Source: NIC37A-2 sp050289625 (GTDB taxonomy: Bacteria; Myxococcota_A; Polyangia; Polyangiales; Polyangiaceae). From it: 28,685 nt of DNA. A program made the position numbers and the translations under genes. The stretch's first letter is position 1. Each line of letters starts with the position of its first letter. Shown here piece after piece: positions 1-6,893 of the stretch. Location: assembly GCA_050289625.1 (NCBI GenBank), contig JBNKGC010000062.1, positions 1 through 28,685 of the forward strand, read 5' to 3'. The notes beneath the pieces are model-generated. The model was not told the DNA's origin. It saw only the letters and a list, made by a program, of their open reading frames with translations, and did no database searches.

Positions 1-1176
1 GATCACCAGGGAAGCGTGGATGTCCTAAGCAAGGGCTCCGGAGGCTACGTTGCGCAGGAGTACGACGCTTGGGGCGTGCCTCAAGATACCGAAGGGCTCG
101 ACCTGACGCGGACCGGCTACACGAGCCACCAGCACGACGTGGACCTCGGGCTGATCGACATGCGTGGGCGCGTCTACGATGAGCTCGCGGGGCGCTTCAC
201 GACGCCTGACCCGATCATGCAGGCTCCGTATTTCAGTCAGGGGTTGAACCGTTATGCTTATGTGTTCAATGACCCGGTGAACAACGTGGACCCGAGTGGG
301 TTCATGAGCGCCTACGGGCATGCGGAAGGCGCGTTGCCGGGAATCGCGGCCGCGCACTTCACGGCGCCGGCAGCGCTGTCGACACTTTCGAGCAATGGCG
401 GGGTGAGCGGTGCGAGTGCCGCCGTGGGGTCAGCCGGAATTGGAGCGAACGTTGCGACGACCCTCCTGAGCGGGAGCCTCGGTGGCGGGTCGCGTGCGGC
501 GAGTTCGTACTCGGTGGCGCCATCGGCTGCGCCTGCGGCGCAGGGGGCGGCGGTTGCGAGGGGCGCGGGGCATGCCGTTGGTCAATATGGTGACGTCGGT
601 CCTGCAAAAGCGGGCACTTCATCTTCCCTCAACGCGGGGGGAGCGCTGCTCGCGAAGGAGCCACCGGCGGGACCGGAAGACAGTATCCTCGGCGAATTCC
701 TCGTAACCGGGACCTGCGAGGGTTGCGCTAGCACCGCGGCAATGCCGGAGTTGCCACCTGTTCCAAAGCTGAAGTTGACTCCGCCAAAGTCCTGGGCGTT
801 TGGTGTGTCGTGGGATTTTATCGCTCAATTGTGGAATTTCGGCGGAAGCGTTGGTCTAAACTTGGAGGTTACTGACCGAGGGTTGGGATTGTATTGGTAT
901 CACCCAATGCCGACACCCGGGTCTGCGGAGGGGTTCGCCTTCGGCACTTCTACCGAGTACAACTATGCAGTGGGCAGCGGCGATTGGACGGGTTCGTTTT
1001 ACAATATCGGTGGGAACCTCGGACCAGTGAGCGGAAGCGCTTTTTCCAGCGACCCGAATACGATGAGTCCCAGTAGCGGGTGGTCTGGTGGTTCCCTCGG
1101 CCTCGGAATAGGAGCACCGGTGGGCGCGTACACTAACGAAACCTACTACCGTCAGCTGTTCCTGTTGTCGTACTAA
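1..1176 (+). CDS. RHS repeat-associated core protein, C-terminal end (5' truncated by window)
   Basis: The frame is open from base 1, so the true start lies outside the window; the GTG at 16 is only an internal codon. The first ~100 residues match the end of an RHS core: a DHQGSV-type beginning, a GLIDMRGRVYDE stretch, the FTTPDP motif, the NRYAYVFNDPVN motif and a closing DPSG at about base 300. In RHS/YD-repeat proteins this core closes a beta cocoon and is followed by a variable tip, often a toxin. Here the tip is about 291 residues: an Ala/Gly/Ser-rich linker, a CEGC pair near base 714, then a Gly- and aromatic-rich beta-type tail from about base 770. I recognise no catalytic motif in the tip. 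Base composition drops in GC in that tail, as is usual for exchanged RHS tips. The RHS assignment is firm; the toxin role is inferred. Confidence 0.88.
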   Translation, partial: DHQGSVDVLSKGSGGYVAQEYDAWGVPQDTEGLDLTRTGYTSHQHDVDLGLIDMRGRVYDELAGRFTTPDPIMQAPYFSQGLNRYAYVFNDPVNNVDPSGFMSAYGHAEGALPGIAAAHFTAPAALSTLSSNGGVSGASAAVGSAGIGANVATTLLSGSLGGGSRAASSYSVAPSAAPAAQGAAVARGAGHAVGQYGDVGPAKAGTSSSLNAGGALLAKEPPAGPEDSILGEFLVTGTCEGCASTAAMPELPPVPKLKLTPPKSWAFGVSWDFIAQLWNFGGSVGLNLEVTDRGLGLYWYHPMPTPGSAEGFAFGTSTEYNYAVGSGDWTGSFYNIGGNLGPVSGSAFSSDPNTMSPSSGWSGGSLGLGIGAPVGAYTNETYYRQLFLLSY

Positions 1177-1327
1177 CCCCGGAGTGACACCCTGCGGGCT
1201 GTGTTTGGCGGCGTAGCAACTGCTGAAGTGCGTGCCACATCCGTGAGGTTTCCCGACGGTTGGAGCTTTGGCTTTCTTCGGTTCTGTGTGCGTGTCAGGG
1301 TTGGGTCATATTGGTAAGAGATAGTCC

Positions 1328-1774
1328 ATGTTTCCACTTTCTGCTTCCGGGTCCGTTAACGCGTCAGTTGAGTCGATGGAGGCGCCTCGTGTGCTCGAGC
1401 GGATAGGTGAACGCTTGGAGCGATACAAGCCGACGTCCCTTTCGGTGCAGAACGACACCCTCGCCTTTGAAGCGGGACCCATGCGCGCGGTGCTGAGTTC
1501 CAATCTGCTCGTAGCCATCAGCCGCGGCACTGTTCGAGTTTCTCAGCAGGGGAACAAGATTGAGGTGTTGTACAGTCTGCGATTCAATGAGATCGTTCTC
1601 GGTGGAACGCTCATATCCTTTTTTCTAGCGTACAACGCGCCTGAACAGTGGGCGCCACATCTGATCGTCTTCGTCGTGTTTTGGTTTTTTTTCGTGGGTG
1701 GCAACTACCTGCTGAGTGTCCACTGGTTCCGAGACTTTTTGCGGAAGACCTTGGCAGATATGATCAACGAGTGA
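1328..1774 (+). CDS. Small two-helix membrane protein; possible RHS immunity protein
   Basis: This 148-residue protein lies 151 bp downstream of the RHS gene on the same strand. Residues 1-85 are soluble and strand-rich. Two hydrophobic segments follow, around residues 88-104 (FNEIVLGGTLISFF...) and 110-128 (PHLIVFVVFWFFFVGG), then a short basic/acidic C-terminus. I do not recognise a family. A small gene of lower GC directly after an RHS tip is the usual position of a cognate immunity gene, and a membrane location would suit a tip that acts on membranes. That role is inferred from position only. The ATG at 1328 gives the longest form; the ATG at 1379 (MEAPRV) is an alternative, and neither has a strong ribosome binding site. 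Confidence 0.6.
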   Translation: MFPLSASGSVNASVESMEAPRVLERIGERLERYKPTSLSVQNDTLAFEAGPMRAVLSSNLLVAISRGTVRVSQQGNKIEVLYSLRFNEIVLGGTLISFFLAYNAPEQWAPHLIVFVVFWFFFVGGNYLLSVHWFRDFLRKTLADMINE

Positions 1775-1814
1775 ACGGGACTCAGTTCGATTACATCAGT
1801 AGCTCCTGAGGGAT

Positions 1815-2185
1815 CCCTGTCGTGCGTCAGCGACCTTTGCCCAGACAAAAGAGCAGTGAATTCGAGGCCATGCCGGAGGACGAATGAGCAGTGTTTCGAC
1901 GCCAATCCGTGCCGTCCTCACGCCGGAGGGAGCGGGCGCGGAGCGCTTGCGACGGACGGAAGTGCTCATTTGTGAGCAATCCATGATCGCAGACGCACCC
2001 CTGTTGTGCGTCAGCGACCTTTGCCCGGACAAAAGAGCAGCGAATTCGCAACCGTGCCGGAGGACGAATGAACAGTAGTTCGATGCCAATCCGAGCCCTC
2101 CTCACGCCGGAGGGAGCGAGCGCGGAGCGACGCTTGCGACGGACGGAATTGTTCACTTGTGAGCAAGCCATGACCGCGGACGCAC
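1815..2185. repeat. Tandem direct repeat, two units (184 bp and 187 bp)
   Basis: Unit 1 is 1815-1998 and unit 2 is 1999-2185, directly abutting. By manual alignment they differ at about 20 positions plus one 3-bp insertion in unit 2, so they are close to 89% identical. Each unit contains the same landmarks: GTGCGTCAGCGACC near the start, GCCGGAGGACGAATGA in the middle, CTCACGCCGGAGGGAGCG, and a stem-loop near the end (TGCTCA/TGAGCA at 1963-1978; TGTTCA/TGAGCA with one G-U pair at 2150-2165). Short ORFs start at the ATG of each unit behind GGAGG, but the differences fall mostly at amino-acid-changing positions, so the repeat does not look like a conserved coding sequence. Confidence 0.85.
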
Positions 2186-2430
2186 CACTCCCTGCGTCGC
2201 GTACCCCATCGCGATGCGGAAGCGGGACTCAAGCAGCGACGTCGAGCTCGACGAGGGGCAGATGCGCGCGTCCTCGAAATCCGCTGGCCCGGACAGGCAA
2301 GGAACGCACAGGGTCGATTGAATCGATAGATCGAAGAATGGTTCCCTTGGGGCGTGGAAGATGCGAGCTTCCGAAAGTCGGACGGATGCACCATCCTTCG
2401 CTCTTTGACACCCGGAGACGAAAGACGAGT

Positions 2431-2463
2431 CCGCCTGGCTGAATCCGGAGCCCAGCCAGGCGG
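2431..2463. other. Perfect 11-bp inverted repeat (hairpin)
   Basis: CCGCCTGGCTG at 2431-2441 is the exact reverse complement of CAGCCAGGCGG at 2453-2463, with an 11-nt loop. No T-run follows on either strand, so it is not a canonical intrinsic terminator. Confidence 0.7.
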
Positions 2464-2680
2464 TTCAAGCGGCACGAATGCCACGCGGACGGGGCGGTCA
2501 GCTCTCGTCCTGTCGTGCGCCGAAAAGTGATTCCGATGGCCGGCGGAAAGTGCGATATTCGTGCTACTCGATGGACGCTTTGTCCCCCGCTCTCTGATAG
2601 CCGAAACAAGCACGAAACCAGCCTGGCTGGGCTGCTGCTTAGCCGGGCGGCAAAGCGGCGTGAGCCGCGCAGAACGGCAG

Positions 2681-2709
2681 CGCATCTCGGCCGCCGGGGC
2701 CGAGATGCG
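2681..2709. other. Perfect 12-bp inverted repeat (hairpin)
   Basis: CGCATCTCGGCC at 2681-2692 pairs exactly with GGCCGAGATGCG at 2698-2709 around a 5-nt GCCGG loop. No T-tract flanks it. It lies inside the frame that could be read as the N-terminus of the following lipoprotein, which suggests that part is not translated. Confidence 0.75.
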
Positions 2710-2893
2710 ACGGCTGCTCTCACGAAGTGCCCATTGGGAAGTTCACCTGTCCGCGTCAGCGCCATCGCCGACGCACAGAAAGACAGCGCTTGCGAGGCGT
2801 GGTTCGCGACTCCGGCCGGTCTTCAGCAACACGTCCCCGGACAACAATTCTGCCGATCGCGGTTGGTTCGAGGGTTCCTCGGGTGTGCATCGC

Positions 2894-3655
2894 ATGTTAT
2901 TGGAGGAGCGAGCGCGTGCAGGCAATTCGGCGGCGAGAGGGGAGGGCAGGTTGAGGTACGGGAACGACTCGAACGATGCGGCAGACGGTGGCTTTGGCGG
3001 CCGGTCGGGGTTCAGGCGTGCTCGAGTCGACGAGCGACAGGTACGGCTGCGGAGCGATTGGTGGAGGTGGTGCCTCAGCTCCGCTGCCGTCATGATTTCG
3101 CTGTCCGGCTGCGCGGGAACACATCCGCGCATGCGCTATGGAGTCCCGATCGACGCGCGGCCGGGGCTCACGTGTTCGACCTGCTTCTATCAGGAAGGCG
3201 AGCGAGTCGACGCGGACTCAGTCAAGAGCACGTTGGGCAAGTCGCCGGATTACGGCGACACCGTGAGTACGGCGCGGACTCTCGAGGGGGCGACTCGGAT
3301 TTTTCAGGCGTTGGGAACCGCTGCGCTGATCTTCAGCGGACCCCAGTACGTCGAAGAGGAGTCGACGAGGAGAAATCTCCTGATCGGAGCGGCCGTCGGC
3401 TACGGCTTGTCCATCGGCTTCTGGATTGGTTCACACCAGGCGTATCGAAGCGCCGTCGAGCAATACAACGCGGGGTTATCGAACTCGGACGACGACTACG
3501 CCTTGGGCGCTCGCCCTGACTTCGTCGGGGTGCCTGCTACCGAAGCGATCGTGCCCTCGCTGCTGCGCGCGCCGGGGGAGCCGTGCCAGGCGGCGCCTGT
3601 GAGCGCTCACGCCGTCGCGAGCGGCGCATTCATAACAGCGGGTTCGTCGAAATAG
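2894..3655 (+). CDS. Putative lipoprotein of unknown function
   Basis: The C-terminal ~180 residues look like a real secreted protein. A hydrophobic run AAVMISLSG leads to a lipobox-like LSGC with the Cys codon at 3110-3112, followed by a mature part that starts AGTHPRMRYG. The mature part has a second Cys pair (LTCSTC) and two weakly hydrophobic Gly/Ala stretches (ALGTAALIFSG and LLIGAAVGYGLSIGFWIG) that may be a membrane hairpin, then a Pro/Ala-rich tail. The start is uncertain. The ATG at 2894 would leave ~70 residues before the lipobox Cys; a CTG at 3047 would give an ordinary ~22-residue signal but is a rare start; the ATG at 3092 is too close. The frame is open back to 2561, but that stretch is hairpin-rich and not convincing. 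I do not recognise a family. Confidence 0.5.
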   Translation: MLLEERARAGNSAARGEGRLRYGNDSNDAADGGFGGRSGFRRARVDERQVRLRSDWWRWCLSSAAVMISLSGCAGTHPRMRYGVPIDARPGLTCSTCFYQEGERVDADSVKSTLGKSPDYGDTVSTARTLEGATRIFQALGTAALIFSGPQYVEEESTRRNLLIGAAVGYGLSIGFWIGSHQAYRSAVEQYNAGLSNSDDDYALGARPDFVGVPATEAIVPSLLRAPGEPCQAAPVSAHAVASGAFITAGSSK

Positions 3656-3773
3656 ATGTGAGCGACCGTTCGTACGAGTTCCCGCAAAACCTAGATTTGC
3701 GTCCGCGGCCAAGCCGCTTGGGACGACAGCACCTTTGCTGAGCTGCGCGACGTCTGCTCGCCGCCAAGAGCGC

Positions 3774-4742
3774 TCAGCGCGCGAGGAGTCGGGCGGCGTC
3801 GAGGGCGCCGTAGGTGAAGATGATGTTGGCTCCGGCTCGTCGTAGGGACACGAGGCTCTCCAGGAGGCACTTGTCGTAGTCGAGCCAGCCCTTTTCTGCC
3901 GCGGCGCACAGCATCGCGTATTCGCCGGACACGTGATACGCGGCGACGGGAAGCGCGGTATTTTCCCGGACACGGCGAATGACGTCCGCGTAGGGCAGGC
4001 CGGGTTTCACCATGAGCCAGTCGGCGCCCTCGGCCTCGTCGAGCCGGATTTCGCGGAGAGCTTCGCGCGTGTTGGCCGGATCCATTTGGTATGTCTTCTT
4101 GTCTCCGGCGCGCGGCGCCGAGTCGAGGGCGTCGCGAAACGGACCGTAGAATGCCGAGGCATATTTGACGGCGTACGAACAAATGGCCACGTCGAAGTAC
4201 CCCGCCTCGTCGAGCGCGCGGCGAATGGCCCCCACGCGACCGTCCATCATGTCGCTCGGAGCGACCACGTCGGCGCCTGCACGCGCCTGGGCAACCGCCA
4301 TGCGCGCGAGGATGGGGACCGTGGTTTCGTTGTCGATGCGTCCGTCGATGACGACGCCGTCATGACCGTCCGTCGAGTAGGGATCGAGGGCGACGTCCGT
4401 GATCACGAGGATTTCCGGGACCTCCGCCTTCAGGGCGCGGATGGTGCGTTGCAGAAGCCCCTCGGGGTTCTCCGATTCCTTGCCGAACGGGTCCTTCTTG
4501 TCGCCGTCGAGCGCGGGGAACAACGCGACGCCCATCACGCCGAAATCGAGGGCCTCACGAGCCTTGCGCACGATCCCTTGGATGCCGAGGCGCGCGTGGC
4601 GAGGCATCGAGGCGATGGGAGCCTCGCGCTCCTCCTCGTGCACGAAAAGGGGCAAAACCAGGTTTCCCGCCTCGAGGTGGGTTTCGCGGATCATGCCGCG
4701 CATCGCGGCGTTCGTTCGGTTGCGTCGGGGGCGCTCGAGCAT
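3774..4742 (-). CDS. hemB: Porphobilinogen synthase (delta-aminolevulinic acid dehydratase)
   Basis: HemB condenses two 5-aminolevulinate molecules to porphobilinogen, the second common step of tetrapyrrole synthesis, in the cytosol. The 322-residue product has the normal family length and fold. The two active-site lysines are visible: Lys193 in YAVKYASAFYGPFRDA and the Schiff-base Lys246 in WLMVKPGLPY. The metal loop reads DVALDPYSTDGHDG (residues 116-129), lacking the Cys triad of zinc enzymes and resembling the Asp-type loop of Mg/K-dependent HemB such as that of Pseudomonas. The start ATG at 4742 gives the usual RPRRNR N-terminus. It lies 32 bp after the proline-rich mini-ORF and the aromatic amino acid hydroxylase on the same strand, so the three may be co-transcribed. 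Confidence 0.96.
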   Translation of the reverse strand: MLERPRRNRTNAAMRGMIRETHLEAGNLVLPLFVHEEEREAPIASMPRHARLGIQGIVRKAREALDFGVMGVALFPALDGDKKDPFGKESENPEGLLQRTIRALKAEVPEILVITDVALDPYSTDGHDGVVIDGRIDNETTVPILARMAVAQARAGADVVAPSDMMDGRVGAIRRALDEAGYFDVAICSYAVKYASAFYGPFRDALDSAPRAGDKKTYQMDPANTREALREIRLDEAEGADWLMVKPGLPYADVIRRVRENTALPVAAYHVSGEYAMLCAAAEKGWLDYDKCLLESLVSLRRAGANIIFTYGALDAARLLAR

Positions 4743-4774
4743 GGGCGAACCCTACAGCGCGGATGCTCGTTCGC

Positions 4775-4972
4775 CTACCCGACCTGCGCCGGGGGTGGCT
4801 TCGACGGCTCTCGCACCGGCCCCTTTTGCGGTGGGGGCTCGGGCGGCTCGGCGGGGGGCCTGGACGGTTCTTCGGGTGGTTCTTCCGCGGGGGGACGCTT
4901 TCGAGTGGGAGGTGGCTCCTCCGCCGGGGGTGGTTTCTTCCGACTGGCAGCTTCGGGGGTGGGGTGTCTCAT
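4775..4972 (-). CDS. Proline-rich mini-protein, translationally coupled to the upstream hydroxylase gene
   Basis: This 65-codon ORF starts with an ATG whose last two bases form the TGA stop of the preceding hydroxylase gene (ATGA overlap at 4969-4972), a common translational-coupling arrangement. The product is almost entirely Pro, Glu, Lys, Arg and Ala with repeated PPAEEPP-like units (PPPAEEPPPTRKRPPAEEPP, then EEPSRPPAEPPEPPPQKG) and has no hydrophobic segment. It is therefore predicted to be extended and soluble. It ends 32 bp before hemB. I recognise no family. GC-rich DNA easily produces proline-rich shadow frames, so the overlap geometry and repeat regularity are the only support that it is translated. 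Confidence 0.4.
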   Translation of the reverse strand: MRHPTPEAASRKKPPPAEEPPPTRKRPPAEEPPEEPSRPPAEPPEPPPQKGPVREPSKPPPAQVG

Positions 4973-6759
4973 GCGACGAGCCGGCTGAGATAGGCGAGGC
5001 CCATCGCGATGGGCTCCTTGTGGGCGAAGCGGAGCTCCAAGTGCTCGAGCTCTTCTCGTAAGGCTTTTGCTTCCGTGCCGAGCTGCCCCGCGCGGAGCAA
5101 TCCCTCGAGAAGGTTCCAGCGGAGAAGCCACTCCTCGGGGTAGCGTTCGCGGAGCTCCTCGTGAATGGCGATGAGGCGTCGCCGTCCCTCGGTGCCGAGT
5201 CGATCGTCGACGAGTTGGCTGGTCTCGTCGAAGAGATCGATGAGCTCCCGCTCTTCGACGTCGAATCGGCGGGGGCTGGGGACGCGGTGACGGGTGAAAT
5301 CTGTCGCAGGGTAGAAATCCCCGTCCAGAGCTCCGGCCGAGACGGAAACCAGCTCTCCGGGGCACAAAAAGGTGGTTCCCAGCAAGGGTCGATCGCCGAT
5401 GCACGCGTCCTTCAGGGTGAGAAGCAGCAAGCGTCCTTCGGCGGAAAGCTCCGGCCGAGCAACCACGCCGCGGAGGGTCGCCCCGCCGGCGAGTTCGGTT
5501 TCGTAGGAAGCGGAACTCGCTTGCCGAGGCAGTGGATGGGTAGCGGGACAGACGATGACCCGAGCCTCGGCAGGGAGCTCTCCCGAGGCCAGGCTCAGTC
5601 GACCGCGCCGCGCGATCCCGAGGGGGCCCCGCAGTTGGATCTCGAGAAAGGAGCGCTGGCCCTCGCCGTGCACCAAAAAGCCCTCGACCGTACCGAGGAT
5701 GCCGAGCTCTTGGCGGTCGAGTTGGACTGGGTCCACGAAAGGCTCGGAACAATCCTGCTCTACCCCCAGAGTGCAGAGATCGGCGCTGAACTGGGCTTCT
5801 CGCAGGCCCTCGATTCCGCCTTTGCAGCAGCTCAGGCTCCGAGACGCCTCCGACAGCACGTCGTTCAGGTGCTCGAAGTCGCGGGCGACGAAGAGTTGGG
5901 GCTGCTGTCGCGTGATGTCGTAGCTGACGTCGAGGCACTCGACGGAGAGGGGGATCTTGCGGACCTCGGGACCGTGGCAGGAGTGGCTTTCCCCGAGGGA
6001 CGACAGAAGGCCCGCGCCGTACAACTTGTACTCACTCGGCGTGCCCACGAGGCCGTATTCTGCGGTCCACCAGTAGAGGCGAGACATGCGCGTCGCCTCC
6101 GTTTCGTGGGTCACAGAGCTGGTGGCCTCTTCGAAGGCCAATTCAGCTCGGCGAATCTGCTCGGCGGTGGCGTCGGGTTGCTCTTTGACCTCGCTCAGGG
6201 TGTAGATGGCCCGGTAGACCCGCTCGTCTTCGGGCGAGCTGAAAGCGGCTCGCCCGATTGCTCCGATCTGCTTCAGATAGGCCGCGTATTTCTCGTCCGG
6301 AATGATCGGTGCGTGGCCCGCCGCTTCGTGGATGATGTCCGGCGCAGGCGTGTAGACGAGATGGCGCTTGGAGCGCATGTCCGCCGCGATCGGCAAAAGC
6401 CCGAGCGCCTGGAACTCGACGAAGGCGCGCGGGGGAATGAACCCGTCGACGCAGACCGCGCCCCAGCCGTAGTCGGTGAGCTTCCGATCCATCTCGGCGA
6501 TGCTCGGGATGTGGTCGGTGGAGATCCCGGTCTGGGCGAGACCGTGTTCGTAGGCGGGGTGGGCCGTGTGCCGCAGGGTGTCGTAGATTTGTTCCAGCAC
6601 GAATCGCCAGACGGCTTGGTCGACTGCGTTGTATTCGTCGTAGGCTTGATCGACGACGTAGTTCCGGAGGTGAGCCGGCACGCGAGCGCGGCTCCCGCTC
6701 GGGCCCGCTGAGCAGGGCGGCGTGGGGAGGGCTTTCGGTCCACCACTGATGACCGGCAT
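4969..6759 (-). CDS. Aromatic amino acid hydroxylase (phenylalanine 4-monooxygenase type), long form
   Basis: The N-terminal ~300 residues are a pterin-dependent aromatic amino acid hydroxylase domain, which uses tetrahydropterin, O2 and non-haem Fe(II), typically turning Phe into Tyr. The 2-His-1-carboxylate iron triad is visible: His144 and His149 in DIIHEAAGHAPI and Glu234 in YWWTAEYGLV. YTPAPD and the GVCVDGF-like CVDGFIPPRAF segment also fit. There is no N-terminal ACT regulatory domain. After about residue 300 there is a ~290-residue extension, probably a beta-type region followed by a helical C-terminus (ERYPEEWLLRWNLLEGLL). Bacterial long forms of 550-600 residues are known, for example in Bacillus. 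The ATG at 6759 is 134 bp from the divergent carboxynorspermidine synthase gene. Phe specificity rather than Trp or Tyr is assumed, not shown. Confidence 0.9.
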   Translation of the reverse strand: MPVISGGPKALPTPPCSAGPSGSRARVPAHLRNYVVDQAYDEYNAVDQAVWRFVLEQIYDTLRHTAHPAYEHGLAQTGISTDHIPSIAEMDRKLTDYGWGAVCVDGFIPPRAFVEFQALGLLPIAADMRSKRHLVYTPAPDIIHEAAGHAPIIPDEKYAAYLKQIGAIGRAAFSSPEDERVYRAIYTLSEVKEQPDATAEQIRRAELAFEEATSSVTHETEATRMSRLYWWTAEYGLVGTPSEYKLYGAGLLSSLGESHSCHGPEVRKIPLSVECLDVSYDITRQQPQLFVARDFEHLNDVLSEASRSLSCCKGGIEGLREAQFSADLCTLGVEQDCSEPFVDPVQLDRQELGILGTVEGFLVHGEGQRSFLEIQLRGPLGIARRGRLSLASGELPAEARVIVCPATHPLPRQASSASYETELAGGATLRGVVARPELSAEGRLLLLTLKDACIGDRPLLGTTFLCPGELVSVSAGALDGDFYPATDFTRHRVPSPRRFDVEERELIDLFDETSQLVDDRLGTEGRRRLIAIHEELRERYPEEWLLRWNLLEGLLRAGQLGTEAKALREELEHLELRFAHKEPIAMGLAYLSRLVA

Positions 6760-6834
6760 ACGTTACTCTAGCATTCCACGTCGGGGGGCTCGGGGCACGC
6801 ACGACGACGCTGCCGCCGACGGGTGGCGCGCGGG

Positions 6835-6862
6835 TTGCTAGACACCCGTTTGTTGCTTTACT
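6835..6862 (+). promoter_or_regulatory. Candidate sigma-70-like promoter for the carboxynorspermidine operon
   Basis: TTGCTA at 6835-6840 and TTTACT at 6857-6862 are separated by 16 bp and lie 31 bp before the GTG start at 6894, within the 134-bp divergent spacer. The match to TTGACA/TATAAT is partial. Confidence 0.25.
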
Positions 6863-6893
6863 CCCCGCAAACCACTGACTACAGGGCAGGGCC

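Larger units (their letters stand above)
1775..2893. other. Non-coding, repeat- and hairpin-rich spacer
   Basis: No convincing gene is seen in this 1.1-kb stretch. All six frames are partly open, but the predicted peptides are Arg/Ser/Pro-rich shadows typical of GC-rich non-coding DNA. It contains the tandem 184/187-bp repeat, a 12-bp palindrome GTCGAGCTCGAC at 2241-2252, and two strong perfect hairpins (2431-2463 and 2681-2709) plus a smaller one GCGGC-GTGA-GCCGC at 2655-2668. The structured tract runs into the 5' part of the reading frame that encodes the next lipoprotein, which argues against using that frame's most upstream ATG at 2561. Confidence 0.55.

Noticed and set aside
1963..2165. 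TTGTGAGC motifs resembling a lac-type operator
   Set aside because: They are part of the repeat stem-loops and no regulated gene starts next to them.
1884..2442. Two short plus-strand ORFs starting at GGAGG-ATG in each tandem repeat unit
   Set aside because: Differences between the units are mostly amino-acid-changing (about 11 of 15 differing codons), the reverse of what a conserved coding repeat should show.
2011..2685. Minus-strand 224-codon frame through the repeats
   Set aside because: Arg/Ser-rich product, crosses hairpins, and other minus frames over the repeats are equally open; looks like a GC-rich shadow.
2515..3519. Alternative plus-strand frame of 334 codons overlapping the lipoprotein
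   Set aside because: Arg-rich product with no domain or signal; the overlapping frame has the lipobox and hydrophobic segments.
3701..3724. Hairpin between the lipoprotein gene and hemB as a bidirectional terminator
   Set aside because: Only a 5-bp core stem with a bulge and no T-run on either strand.
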